Of a stretch of DNA of 64,000 bases, positions 44,962-56,440 are shown in pieces. The notes beneath the pieces are model-generated. The model did no database searches. It was not told the DNA's origin and saw only the letters and a list, made by a program, of their open reading frames with translations. The position numbers and the translations under genes were made by a program. Origin of the DNA: Liquidambar formosana (taxonomy: Eukaryota; Streptophyta; Magnoliopsida; Saxifragales; Altingiaceae); the NCBI GenBank assembly GCA_039720395.1, contig JBBPBK010000102.1, positions 124,001 to 188,000 of the forward strand. The letters are read 5' to 3'. Every line of letters begins with the position of its first letter. The first letter of the stretch is position 1.

Positions 44962-45001
44962 GATATATATATATATAGATATATATATATATATATATAT
45001 A
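44919..45001. repeat. (CA)n and (TA)n microsatellite
   Basis: A CACACACA run passes into a TATATATA run with single GA interruptions. Confidence 0.95.
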
Positions 45002-45185
45002 TGTTGACTTATGGGCTGTGTGGGTGTTACAATGCATATTTGTATATGGAGAGCCGAATGGCATTAGACGGGGAAGTGTACCAACGCATGGCAAACTTGT
45101 AGAGACATTTGGCATGGAGGTTAGCCATGTGTCAATGGCAATGCATGCATAGACTTTTATTTAAGGTTGTATTTTCGTGTTGGAA

Positions 45186-45252
45186 GGAGGGGGAGAAAGA
45201 GAGAGAGAGAAAGAGAAAGAAAACACAGTAGAGAGAGAGAGAAAAAAAACAC
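45186..45252. repeat. (GA)n-rich microsatellite
   Basis: AGAGAGAGA runs alternate with the word AAAACACAGTAGAGA, which occurs twice. Confidence 0.8.
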
Positions 45253-45781
45253 AGTAGAGATAGAGAGTTCTTCGGAGCTTTGAGAAAGAGATTAGGAAGG
45301 GATTCAATTTGAAGATTTAGGTGAGAAACTCTTCCTCTTCTTATGCATTGATTATTAGTAGTATAAACTTGAACGATTTAAAGATTTAATGGATGATTGA
45401 AAGCTTGAAGTTCATCCATGGCTTCTTAGAGATTTAAGTTTTAAATTTCAAATGTTATAGAAGTATTCAAGGCATGAAACTTTGATTGAAAGATGGTTAT
45501 GACTAGAAATAATTGCTGTAAAAATTTGAAGTTTCAGTTTTTCAAACTTAAGAAGAATTAAATCAAAAACCAAATTTTGGTATTTTGCATATTATGGGTT
45601 TTTGGCTGATTGTTTCTTATATTTTATAATTTTATTAAATACTAGGGATCAAGATCTTTTCATAGACATCTGATTTGCAATTTTTTGATAAGAAATGAGT
45701 TCTGGGGAATTTTTCAAAGTTTTGAAATAATAGGAAAAATTTGTAACAGAAAATCAGAGAAAATAGTAAGAATAAGCACAG

Positions 45782-45895
45782 TGACGGGTCAATTTGACCC
45801 GGTTTTACCTGATTTGACCCGGTTTACCCGATTTGACCCGGTTTGACCTTTTTTTTTTTTTTTTTTTAAAACCCGGTTTGACCCGGGTTGACCAT
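45782..45895. repeat. Repeated TTTGACCCGG motif
   Basis: The decamer TTTGACCCGG and variants occur at least five times, separated by short AT-rich pieces and two homopolymers. No coding frame is present. Confidence 0.75.
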
Positions 45896-47078
45896 TTTAA
45901 AAAAAAAAAAAAAGAAGAGAGAGAGAGAGTGAGAGAAATTTATTTTTAGTAATTTTGTTCTAAAAATTGTTTGTAATTATAAACAATTTTGAATTGGTAG
46001 AAAATAATCTTAAAGTGGTTCATTTTAAAACATTAGGACTTATGTGCGAACTAATTAAGCATGAAATGAGAAATTTGTATGCGGCGACATGAAATGATTT
46101 ATTATCCGAAACCTATAGTAGCTTATAATTGTTGAAATAATTCAATGAATTGATTTATTACCTGAAATTTATTTTGATTTATGATTGTTGAAATAAATCA
46201 ATGAAAGGATTTATTCTTGCAATTTATTATGTTGAATTTTATGATGCATCATGGTAGCACATTATATTATTGGATTTATATATGTTGATTGAGATAAATT
46301 AAATGTTAATGGGAGACAGCTGGGATTGAGCATATCCCGCAGTTGGTGCACCTATATACAGACTCATTGAGCAAGTAGGCCATGATCTGTATACACATAT
46401 GGCAAAAAAGCATATGTGCTGTGGCTGAATAGTAGAACACATTTGACATGAGGCCTATGTGTATTGTGGAACACATTTGACATAAAAGCCTGTGTGTATT
46501 ATTTTGAATTATATTTTGCAGGTTGTGATATACAACAGGTATGGAATTGTTCGAATTATATGTGACAATATTTATTATAAAGCATGCACAATGTATTGAT
46601 CAAATTTATCAAATTTCAAGTGAAATCATAAATTTTATTTAGTCTCTCACTAAGCTAGACAGCTTATTTTTTTATGAAAATTTATGATTTCAAGGGAGGC
46701 TAAAGGTGAATTAAGCTCATCAAGCAAATTAGTCTTACTTTCTTTAAGTTGTATATGAGATGTAATTACTTGAAAAACCTAGTATTTGTATTTGTATGGT
46801 GAAGACTCTATGGTAGTTGACGCATATGTGTATGTGTTATGATTGATATTATAAAAACATATGACATTATTATGTTAATGTATGTAGGTGTGACATTACC
46901 CATAATCAACCCAATTATAAATGGGTTGGTTATGGGTTAACCACCAGACCCGTTGGGTTTTATTGGGTTTTATAAAGTTTCTTAAAGGAAGAGGGAAACA
47001 AAGAGAAAGGAGGGCGTGAGGCAGCAGGGAGCACCACTGGCATTCAAAGTTTTGGCCGGCGTTCTGGTCTCACAGTCG

Positions 47079-47650
47079 TTACCCCATTTCTAACCCAAAG
47101 AAAACTAGCCTTGTAATCCTTGACATTTTGGGTTTGGGTGAAGATGAAGGGCTGTCATAGAGTTTTAAGCGTTTTATTTTTTTGGTTGCTATTTGCAACT
47201 CCAGATGGAGAGAACTGAGTAGATCTAAGCTCTGAGAGTTTAAAGACCACCGGCGAGCTAAGGAAACATCCTCGCCTCCTCCACCTTCGCCACGTTCTTG
47301 CCATAGTACCGCTTCCCCTGACTTGGCTATGGCTTTTGTTTCTTCTTCAATCCGTTGGCACAAGCACATACAGAGTAATTTGGAATTGACGGAATCAGTG
47401 ATCGGACCTTGTCAGCACGTATGCCGGAGAGCATCTGGAGGCAGTGGGATGAAAGGATCTAGAAGTTTTTTGTTTACTTAAAAAATCTGAAGCTTCGAGT
47501 ATACTTTACATTTTTTGCTTTTTGCTTTTGTCTTTTACTTTTTTGTTGCAACTTGCCATTAGTGAAACATTCTGAACTTGGAATTGAGAGGGGGAAAAAA
47601 AAAAAAAAAAAAAAACAGGTCACTTATCCCCCCCCCCCCAAAAAAATTAT

Positions 47651-47660
<10 letters not shown>
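47079..47660. other. Non-coding interior of the hAT-type element
   Basis: An open frame at 47079-47369 on minus has no recognisable domain. Poly-A and poly-C runs lie at 47596-47640. Confidence 0.4.
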
Positions 47661-47682
<22 letters not shown>

Positions 47683-47840
47683 CCTAGGGCACAAAACGGG
47701 TCGGGTCAGAAAAACAGGTCGGGTTTAGATATAAGTTGGGTTATAATTGGGTCGGTTGTCCATTTATTTCACTGTCAGTGTATATGTTTTGTAACTTATA
47801 AGCGTATGGAGTGGCTAAGTGGAGAGAATTTTTAGGATAT

Positions 47841-47875
<35 letters not shown>

Positions 47876-48320
47876 AAAAAAACAAAAAACAAAAACCCCC
47901 CCGGGGCACAAAACGGGTAGGGTCAGAAAAACGGGTCGGTTTAGATATGAATTGGGTCAAAATTGGGTTGGTTGTCCATTTATTTCATTGTTAGTGTATA
48001 TGTTTTGTAACTTGTAAGCGGATGGAGTGGCTAAGTGGAGAGAATTTTTAGGATATTGGAGAGAGAGAGAGAGAGAGAGAGGAAAAAAAAAAAAAACCCA
48101 GGGCACAAAACGGGTCGGGTCAAAAAAACGGGTTGGGTTTAGTTATGAGTTGGGTCAAAATTAGGTCGGTTGTCCATTTATTTCACTATTAGTGTACATG
48201 TTTTGTAACTTATAAGCTAATGGAATGGTTCAGTGGAGAGAATTTTTAGGATATTGAAGAAAAAAAAAACTAGGGCACAAAACAGGTCGGGTCAGGAAAA
48301 CGGGTTAGGTCAGAAATGGG
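47655..48320. repeat. Tandem repeat, about 200 bp unit, three to four copies
   Basis: The unit contains GGGCACAAAACGGGTCGGGT, TTGTCCATTTATTTCACT, TATGTTTTGTAACTTATAAG, GGAGAGAATTTTTAGGATAT and a GA or A run. Copies start near 47690, 47905 and 48105, with a partial one near 48275. Differences are mostly in the GA/A run length. Confidence 0.85.
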
Positions 48321-48824
48321 TCGGGTTTAGATCTAAGTTGGATCATAACTGGGTCGGTTGCGGGTTGGTTTTGGGTGTGCACAGTAATTGGGTTGGGCAT
48401 AACCCAACCCATTAATGACACAAATTACATGACCCATTAATGACCCAACCCAACCCATTTATACCCAACCTAAACCCACCCAACCTGCCCAAATTGTCAG
48501 GCTTAGTAGGGAACTCCCCATTGTTATATGATAAAATTCCCAATTTATCTTATTTGTCATAATAATGGTTGAATTGTGGTATTATCTTAATACATATTTT
48601 GTATGATGTGTCATGGTTAATTATCTGAATATTTTGCATTGATTCCTGTTTCTCTAAAATTTGGGAGTAATTATCTAAACCGGGAATTGAGGGCTTTTCA
48701 TATTAAGTTTTTCTTTAACTACTAACGGTGTTAATACCATTCACCATTCAGATTTAGTCAAATTAGTAGTCTTATGTTTTGGTCTTCTGATAGTAGTCCT
48801 ATGTATCATTTTCCAAATGCAATA

Positions 48825-49360
48825 TCTCAATAAAAATAGCAGTTTTTCTTGGCCTTGCATGACCACGACCCATCTTTGTAATCCGTTGAATATTTCAGTT
48901 TATCCACGGGTTATTTTGTTTTAAACCAAGAATGCACCATCAACCTTGATCAGACGGCCAGGGATAGCTTAAAAGATTGAGGTCTCTTCCAAAAATTTCC
49001 GGGTGATGTAAATTATTCAATTTAAACATACTCAGTCCTAAATAACGACTCGATTAAGTTTCAACAATTGGCATGCACACGTACATATATTCAAAGCATG
49101 TATCAATAAAGCAAAAGCAAATTGAACTTGGCTAACCAATTTGGCTAAATACATCAAATATATAATTCCATCAAACTAGGTAATGAAATTTGCAAACTCG
49201 GGGATTGGTGGGTCGTTTTGCATGTACAACTCACATATGCATGGGTATAACCAATGCATGCATAGTGCTGATGTTAATAACATTAATTAGCACGTGCGTA
49301 TTATACCGGACTATTTATATTTTAGTATATATAAATATTGGAAACTGCTAGTTACAGCAC
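48825..49360. other. Intergenic sequence, no gene seen
   Basis: No open frame or repeat was recognised. Confidence 0.5.
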
Positions 49361-49480
49361 CTAATTAACCTGGCATGAGTTGGTTAACAAAAATACCTTT
49401 GAAGTTATTTACGAGAGATCCATTGCCACATACATCACATGTTGTCGACATGGGACTAAATTATGGTACTACGTATAGCA
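49361..49480. mobile_element. Short MITE-like repeat, copy 1
   Basis: AGTTACAGCACCT at the left and GGTACTACGTATAGCA at the right are partly inverted. The whole segment recurs at about 59990-60150 with the same order of words (TACAGCACC, TGGCAT, AGTTG, AGAGAT, TACGTATAGCATT). Confidence 0.5.
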
Positions 49481-50159
49481 TTACCCACTAAATAAATATA
49501 TATCCACACATCAAGACGTGCAATGGGGGGTTATACCTCATTGCCCACCAATGCATGGGGTATAATCCCTCAATGCACATGTTGATATATGCAACTTACA
49601 TTAATAGGTCTTTATAGGATACGTTCACATATTTTTCTTACTGGCTCTTTCATATAGCACTTATTTGGCAACCTTATTTGATTTACAAAAAACTCTTATA
49701 AAAAGCCATGTCTGCATGGCTCTTAATTAAAAATAATAATAATAATATAATAAAACCAAAAAAAAAAAAAAAAAAAAAAACATGCTCTTCATGCAATAGG
49801 AAAATATTAAACGTTCATTTACCTTTCCTAGTCGTTTTATTGTCACCATTAGTATTTATTAACTGCTAATGTCATACTCCCTCACTCATACATGCTCTTC
49901 ATGCAATTCCCCATTTCTTCCCACTCGGTCCATGTAAATTTAATTATAAACTTTTTGGTTGGTAATTTAATTACTACTTCAATTCAGTTATTCCTCGTTT
50001 TCATTTCGAAACAATTCTCTCCTTGTTTTTCAATCAAAGTTATAATTTTCTTAAACAAATAGTCTAATACTACCCTACATTCCTTTTCTAAATATATAAT
50101 GATGGATGTTCAATGGTAACCCTGGCTTTTAGGTATTGGTGACCTTATTTGTAATGATA
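49481..50159. other. Intergenic sequence, no gene seen
   Basis: It includes a poly-A run near 49759-49780. No gene was recognised. Confidence 0.5.
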
Positions 50160-50480
50160 GTGGTGTACGTTCAGTTATGCAGATATTTTGGAAAGCTAGG
50201 CTACTCTACCTTGGAAGTTGAGCTTTGGGCCATCCATCTTGATGGTCTTGAGGAGGCTTGGAAGAAAACTATTGGAGATTGCATCTGAATTTGCTATCAA
50301 GCACATCCATGAAGACAATGAAAGCCACTGTCTGGCGACAATTATACAAGACTGTAAGAGTCTTATCCAATGTGATTGGGAGTGCTCCATCACCCATACT
50401 CTTCAAGAAGGAAACTCTTGTGCTAACTTCCTTGTTGAAAGAGGAGAGGCCAGTGTAGAATGAAAGCTAGGTTGGTTCTT
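50160..50480 (+). pseudogene. RNase H-like fragment of a LINE-type retroelement
   Basis: One frame encodes LEVELWAIHLDGLEEAWKKT, the AELWAI motif region of plant RNase H domains of the RVT_3 kind that end many LINE-related proteins. After a frameshift the second frame encodes EDNESH-ATIIQDCKSL, then WECSITHTLQEGNSCANFL, matching the usual (S/T)H-x-x-REANxCAD end. The upstream RT is missing. It is a broken tail fragment. Confidence 0.6.
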
Positions 50481-50887
50481 CTCAATCAGCCATCCATGCA
50501 ACTCACTCCTTCGTTGTTGGTAGATATATCCTCCATCACTTTTGTCGAGCCCTAGGGTGGCCAAATCCTTTGTACCAAATAAAAATAAAAATAAAAAGAG
50601 TACCAATTCAGTATATGTGGGCTCCTAGAAGGCCAGAATTAGCCGTTTTGGGATTAAATATTTGGGCTATAATAACAAGGCCAGCCCAACGATCACAGTA
50701 TTAAACCCAACTTAATGATCCAATAGCTATATAAATAAAATGACGCTAACACATAAACAGTCTAAAAAAATAAGTGACGTTCATGCCATGTCACGGTCGG
50801 TTGGTTTGGGTCTATATTATATGTATACTTCAAAATACGTAAAATATTGGTGTCAGACACATGTGACATGGTTATGGGTACTTCTAT
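50481..50887. other. Intergenic sequence, no gene seen
   Basis: No open frame, repeat or element was recognised. Confidence 0.5.
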
Positions 50888-51655
50888 ATATTTTAAAATA
50901 ATGAAAAATCTTTGAGAAGTAAATGAATCTAACACCTAGACACATACCTTCACCAGACACCCGTACCCGAGTCCATATAAATTAGGTCTGGGTGACGTGC
51001 CCGTGCATGTGTGATCATAAGTATAATGTTAGTTATATTTTCATATAGCTTTTTTGGAGACCTTTAGATCTAGCAAGATCAAACAGCTTTAAGAGCTATA
51101 TAAAAATTTAAGTTCAAAAATTGTGTCCCCAATATAATTAGGATTAAATACTTCAATGAGTATCAATTAATTTTCAAATTTATTTTCTTTCTTATGGGAG
51201 TGAAAGAATTGCAGTTAACCCAAGCGATGGACTAATAATTCTTAAGACTTATGCTTAAAAACCGAAAGGAGGATTCAACTTTCCACTTCCTCAATCTTAG
51301 GATCAATCATTAACCAAGTTTATCTTAAACTTGAACCGATGTAGAATAACATTAGCCTTACCCTATGCGAAGATTGGCCGGGCTGAACCTAGATACCCTA
51401 TTTGGTGAAAAAAAAAAGAGGGGGGGGGGGGGGGGGGGGGGGACAATTTGTCCAATGGTTGGCAAATTGTGTATGCAGGACAGCTACCGTACTAGGGTTA
51501 TTAAAGTTAATATATGAAGGCACCCCAAAACACAATAACTTGTTAAGCAACCAATATCATACGCTCATTATTCGCTTAAATCCGTTTAATTAAACACCAG
51601 AAAAACTGAATTCACACCCCTGTGCAGTGTCAATGCTGCTAAACACCTCACAAAA

Positions 51656-51835
51656 TCATTTAGTTCGCCATGCAGCCATTTTCACCCAACTGGGTTTATC
51701 CCAAATCAGAGAGAATCCTTTCTCTTTGGATCACCAATTACCAAGGCGTCTCTACTTGCTGGCCTGATTTACATACCAAACCTACCACATATATTTAGGT
51801 TGCTTTTCAGCAGGTATCAATCATCTATTGGTATG
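51656..51835 (-). pseudogene. S-protein homologue remnant in duplication copy 2
   Basis: The same decayed 3' end of an S1-family gene as at 756-935, with the same terminal TGA and similar stops. It encodes nothing. Confidence 0.6.
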
Positions 51836-52205
51836 TTGGAAGAGATCGGATTAGCTGCTGTAGTGCACATTTTATAGCACCCTATTGTAACCGTTGGATA
51901 CACGACACATGGCCTGCTAGAAGAAACCAAGAATGGGGCAGTCATTGAGAAACTTGATTTTGTTGTGTTGAGACACAGTACAGGCGGAGTCAAGATTTGA
52001 CCTTAATGAAGGTGAGCTTTAGTTTAATATTAAAATTTTATTTTAATATTATAAATTAAAGAAATTAATTAATTATAACCTTACACAAATTTTGTTTTTC
52101 CTTTAACTAATAGCATCATCAAAGAAAATTTTTGGAAATAAAAATCGACACAAAAAATGAAAATCTTCATTGATAATATTTCTTTTCGAGAAATCAAGAC
52201 CTTTA

Positions 52206-52467
52206 CTCCCTCCGTTCCAAATTGAAGTATCTCCTTTGAAAAAACAAGCTTTTTAAGAAAATTCTATTAAATGCTTTCACATCAATGCATATATTTTGAA
52301 ATTCCAATTTTGCCCTCAAGTGTGTAAAACACTAGAAAAAGTAAGAATACCTTTTTAAGGGTATTTTAGGAAATGAATAAAAAATTACCATTGACTTTTG
52401 AAATAGGACAATTATTTTGAAGCATCCCAAAAAGAAAAGTAGGACACTTTTTTAGGAACGGAGGGAG
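52206..52467. mobile_element. Stowaway-type MITE in duplication copy 2
   Basis: The ends CTCCCTCCGTTCC and GGAACGGAGGGAG are perfect inverted repeats flanked by TA on both sides (52204-52205, 52468-52469). It is 262 bp. Copy 1 of the duplication has the empty site at about 1308-1312. Confidence 0.95.
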
Positions 52468-52526
52468 TACAATTTTTTCCAATGTTTCTTTATTTTGAAA
52501 ATCTTGAGTGATAGCCTCTTTATTAA

Positions 52527-54005
52527 TCTATACTACCTATAAAAAGATGAATGTGAGAAAAACTTTTGATTGACTAATATACTCTTATTTTAATTTTTAA
52601 ATAGACAACTACCCTTCTGTATATATAGGAAATATAGTAATATAAAACACATACCTTAATAAAAATTCTAAGAAAACTATAATTCATATCATAATTAAAT
52701 AAAACCAAACCCAAATAGGAATTCTAAAGAAATGGAAACTATAATTCGTAAAACCCTAACAATGTTAACATATAAATACAAATAGAAACACATTATAAAA
52801 ATCATAAAACCCTAACACGGGAAAGAATAACTACTGCTTCCTTCTTTTGCGTCTTCTATGTGCCTTCATTGCGTCTCCTATCTTCTGGTGCTTTGTCTGG
52901 TATATAGTTTTCAATAAACTTAACTCATATATACAAATTATGTTTAAACATTTAAATCTCTGTCTGCATAAACACTTAAATCTCTACCTGCATTGCATAA
53001 TTGGACTTTTAAATCTCTATTTGAATTGCAAAATTAGCAAGAAAAAGAAGAGAATCAAAGACGAATCAATTGAATGAAAATAAAAAGACGCATGCTTAAA
53101 CAAAAGCAAATGAAAACCTAGATTAAGAGGCCAAAAAAAAAAAAAAAAAAAAAATTTGAATTGCATAAGTAAAGTTTTGAATAACACATAGAATCTTTGA
53201 TTATTTTTTAAGGATTCGCATATCAGAAAAAACCTGAATTGCATTATTAAACTTTTAAATTACTACTGATAATTTTCATATTTTGTTGATAATTCATATA
53301 TAATCTCTGATTTTTGAAAATAATTAAGTCAAATTACCAAGAAAAAGAAGGGAATAAAAAATTATTCAATTGAAGGAAAATTAAAAAAAAAGCATGCTTG
53401 AACAAAAAAAAACAGAAAAAAAAAAAACCATTAACGAATGCACAAGAAAAAAAAGAAAATAAAAAGGGAAGGTCAAATGAACCATAAAAAAAAGTCTCTA
53501 TCAAATCGTGAGGTTTGAAACTTTGAAATATCTACTTACAAACCCAAGATACCAAACTAAACAAAACAAAACCAAAAAGAACAAAAAGAAAAGAAAATAA
53601 CTTAGATCACAACCCCCCAAAAAAAAAAAAAAGTTCAAAATCATTTTTTTTTTTTTTTAAATGTACAGGCCCAAAAAAATAAAATCACAAGCAGTGATCC
53701 ACCACGCATCGACGAAGAAAAAAAAAAAAATATATATATATATATATATATCGAAATCAAATCATATCAAAGAACCTATGTATAATGAAGTTTCAAAAAT
53801 AATTTTAAGTACTGTGATTTGGGAAAGATAATAATAAAAAAAAATAGTAATCATACCACAAGAAGTAAAGGATTGAGTGATCAAAGTGCTTTCATCTTAT
53901 GCAAAGGCATGATAAAATTATTAAATTTAAAAAATTATTATTATTATTGAAAAAAATAATTTAACTCAGAAAAATTCACGTGCAATGCACGTGTGCACCA
54001 ACTAG
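52527..54005. mobile_element. Non-autonomous Helitron
   Basis: It starts TCTATACTACC after an A and ends CTAG before a T, the rule for Helitrons. Nine bases before the end sits a perfect hairpin, CACGTGC-AAT-GCACGTG (53977-53993). The interior is AT-rich with homopolymers and no Rep/helicase frame. The duplication copy at 1-1367 has the uninterrupted site TTATTAA/TAC. Confidence 0.9.
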
Positions 54006-54137
54006 TACCATTAAAGAATGCCATTCTCTATAAAAACTACTAAGACCAGTTAACAGACCTGGTGAGGTGAGTTGCCATTTCTTTAATTAAGTGGGAATTA
54101 CATAACGGCCCTAAAATAACTACAAATTAATGCAATT

Positions 54138-54345
54138 ACTCCTTCCGTTTCCATTTTATTTGTCCATTTTCATTTTTAAGATATTCCAAAATTCTTGTCC
54201 GCCTCAAAAATTCAATGATTCTTTTTATTAAATTTCCTATAATACCCTTTCTCATGTTTGATCTATTTCCAATGTTTTGTAATTGTCCCTTTCTTAAATC
54301 TCGTGGGGATTTAGAGGAAAATAAAAATAAAATAAGAGAAACATT
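54138..54345. mobile_element. Truncated Stowaway-like MITE
   Basis: A left end CTCCTTCCGTTTCCATTTTA is present, but no matching right end is found. Internal words (TTTGTCCATTTTCA, ATTCAATGA) are typical of such elements. It is a remnant. Confidence 0.45.
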
Positions 54346-54530
54346 TTTCAACATGTATACTTAGTACTGATAATATATAGTAACCAGAGATCACAAGAAT
54401 TATAACTCATAAGAAGTTAAAAACACCCAATTCCATTACGAATGTGGTCATAATTATTTATTCAAAATCTTGGTTAAACACCCAACACAAAATTAATCTG
54501 AACCTATGCATCATGCGTAGTATCCAAAAA

Positions 54531-54929
54531 TCATTCGGTTTCCCAGTCAGCCACTTTCACATAACTAGATTTATCATAACTGAGAAAGATGCCATCATCT
54601 TTCGCCAGCCAAAAGATTGTCCCATGACTTGCATCCCTAAGGGGCTGATATCCATGCCAAGCCACAATCTTGTTGACCCATGTAGCCCGGCAGTAATAAA
54701 CACCTTTCTCTGTGGCACTCCACTGGTAGTCGTCACCAGGAAGAAGTGTATGGTAACCAAGATTGTAACCGTCGAACTTGCAAATAACGTCCATCGGTCC
54801 CGGTTTTTTGGGCAAGCCACTGATGATATGAACAATGGCTGGATGAGCATCCTGTTCTCCAATTGCTAGGGTGCAAATGGACTAGGATGCAAGAATAAGG
54901 AGGAGCAGAATGTGGCTAGGAGTAGACAT
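54531..54929 (-). pseudogene. S-protein homologue with a stop in the signal peptide
   Basis: From the ATG at 54927-54929 the frame matches the intact gene at 57684-58082 at most positions and has the same 399 bp length. A TAG at 54882-54884 replaces the tyrosine codon (TAC) in the signal peptide, after about 15 residues. Apart from this the 133-codon frame is open to its proper stop. The TATA box is retained. A later methionine, at 54813-54815, could only start a product without a signal peptide, so the protein would not be secreted. It is a recent pseudogene. Confidence 0.9.
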
Positions 54930-55012
54930 TGTGAAAGTTTTGTTGAGTTGTTTTTGTTTTTTTTGATAAAAAGTTTTGTTGAGTTGTTGATGGCTGTTTC
55001 TTGTGTTTTCAT

Positions 55013-55021
55013 CCTTTTATA
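55013..55021 (-). promoter_or_regulatory. TATA box of the S-protein homologue pseudogene
   Basis: The minus strand reads TTATAAAAGGATG, identical in sequence to the box in front of the intact copy. Confidence 0.6.
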
Positions 55022-55908
55022 AGCCAACATGAAGATGAACCTAAGGGAAGCTAATAAAAGAAATGCGCGTATGGAAACCAATGTAGAGGATTTCGTGGGA
55101 TATGATCTTCACAAACTTTCCTTTAAATGTTAATTAGGTGGCATGCATTTAGGAAAGAAAATACAGAGTAGTAAAAAAAAACTCTTACTCACTTGGGCCA
55201 AAATAAGAATAATAATAATAATAAGGGTAAATAACCAAAATATCCCTCGTAAAAAAATTATATCCAAAAACCCTATAAAATAATTTTTTTATAAAAAAAT
55301 ATCCAAGTACAATTAAACTCTATCCAAAAACTTAAGAACTTAACTTTTATTCAACTCCGTTTAAGTGATAAATTTTATTGATTAAAATACTCTTATTACA
55401 TTTTTTATTAAAATATAAAAATAATTATTCAAAATTTGTATTACTATCTTATTTATCTAATAAATGAATTATTTGTAATTTATCATCAAAAAAAAAAAAA
55501 AATGAATTAACAAACAATTATAAGAAAAGGTATGTCGGTCCAAAAGTATAATGTGGAGGTGCAGCTAGCCATTCTGCCACTTCAAACTTGCTGCATCAAC
55601 TCCATCCTTTTGTCCATTTGAGTCAACAAAGTTTTTTTGGTTTTTTTGGTCAACAAGGCAATCCAACTATTTTCTCCAATAATTCGGCCGTTGGACACAC
55701 TTAAGTTTATCGACTAGTTTGCAATGGTTAACTCTATAAATCCGAGTGATGGGAAATTGAATGTAAGATCTTTCACTTCTTGATGTGTAAATCCCAAAAA
55801 CCACTGATCCAACCCTTGGGATTTTTTTTCTCTATTTTTTTTCCCCTTTTCTTGATAGTAAACATCTTTTGTAATTAAGAATGTCCTATTGTCGGTCACT
55901 ATGGAAAC

Positions 55909-56203
55909 TAGGGGTGCAATTCCATTCGGGCCGGTCCAGGCTAGAGGTATATTTGGATCGGACCAAACTAATTCAAGACACTAAATTTGAACCAGAATCG
56001 GACTGGAATAGGCATTGGACCAGACCTTTTCCGGTCCGGTTCTCAGGGGTTTTTTTTTTTTTTTTCCATTTTTGTTTTTGTTTTGTTTTTGGTAAAAGAT
56101 AAGAAATTTATTGAATAGGTATTATTATGCAATGAATAAGTATTATTATTCATTGAATAATACTTATTTATGGAGTATAATACATTAATATTGACATATA
56201 AGT

Positions 56204-56255
<52 letters not shown>

Positions 56256-56440
56256 GAATTTGGGAATTCGGTCCGGTCCGATTCTAAAACCCCCTAAACT
56301 GTGGACTGGACAGAATTAATTCGAGACTTTAAAATTTAAACTGGAACCAGACCAGTTACTATTTGGACCAAACCAAAACCGGACCAAATTGATCGGACCG
56401 GTCCAGTCCTCAAGTCTACCCGAACCATGTTGCACCCCTA
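55909..56440. mobile_element. hAT-type MITE with CCGGTCC subterminal repeats
   Basis: The ends TAGGGGTGCAA and TTGCACCCCTA are perfect inverted repeats, and ATGGAAAC is duplicated on both sides (55901-55908, 56441-56448). The interior has many GGTCCGGTCC and GGACCGGTCC words and a (TA)n run at 56202-56251. It is absent from the paralogous site in unit 2 at about 58667-58675. Confidence 0.95.
56202..56251. repeat. (TA)n microsatellite
   Basis: About 24 uninterrupted TA units. Confidence 0.95.

Larger units (their letters stand above)
45002..46894. mobile_element. Possible solo LTR inside the hAT-type element
   Basis: The stretch starts TGTTGACTTATGGGC and ends GTAGGTGTGACA, with a GA-rich leader-like region and a GAGTAGGCC-containing 3' part that resembles gypsy LTRs. 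There is no matching target duplication, and the left flank is microsatellite DNA, so this is tentative. Confidence 0.3.
44763..48505. mobile_element. hAT-type element nested in the fold-back element
   Basis: The ends TAGGCATGGCAAT and ATTGTCAGGCTTA are imperfect inverted repeats, and GTAGGGAA is duplicated exactly on both sides (44755-44762, 48506-48513). An 8 bp duplication is the mark of hAT transposition. Subterminal zones are full of AACCCAAACCC and CCCAACCC words on both sides. The 3.7 kb interior has simple repeats, a tandem array and possible LTR-like sequence but no transposase frame, so it depends on a relative. Confidence 0.88.
43106..48814. mobile_element. Large fold-back Mutator-type element
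   Basis: The left end GAGTAGTGATACATAGGACC is inverted at the right as CCTATGTATCATTTTCC, and the arms match over about 200 bp or more. The flanks are a perfect 10 bp duplication, AAATGCAATA, at 43096-43105 and 48815-48824; 9-11 bp is typical of Mutator-like elements. The arms are homologous to those at 7164-8260. The interior has repeated inverted pieces (43280-43740 against 44490-44740 and 48510-48640), long homopolymers and a nested hAT-type element. No transposase was found, so it is non-autonomous. Confidence 0.88.
50888..52526. repeat. Segmental duplication, copy 2
   Basis: It is the direct repeat of 1-1367. It differs by point changes, by a run of about 25 G at 51420-51442 where copy 1 has a short GGGAAAAGG, and by a Stowaway MITE at 52206. 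Homology continues for at least a few bases after the Helitron at 54006. Confidence 0.9.

Noticed and set aside
45002..46894. A confident solo LTR within the hAT-type element.
   Set aside because: Ends are suggestive but there is no target duplication and the left flank is a microsatellite; kept only as a low-confidence feature.
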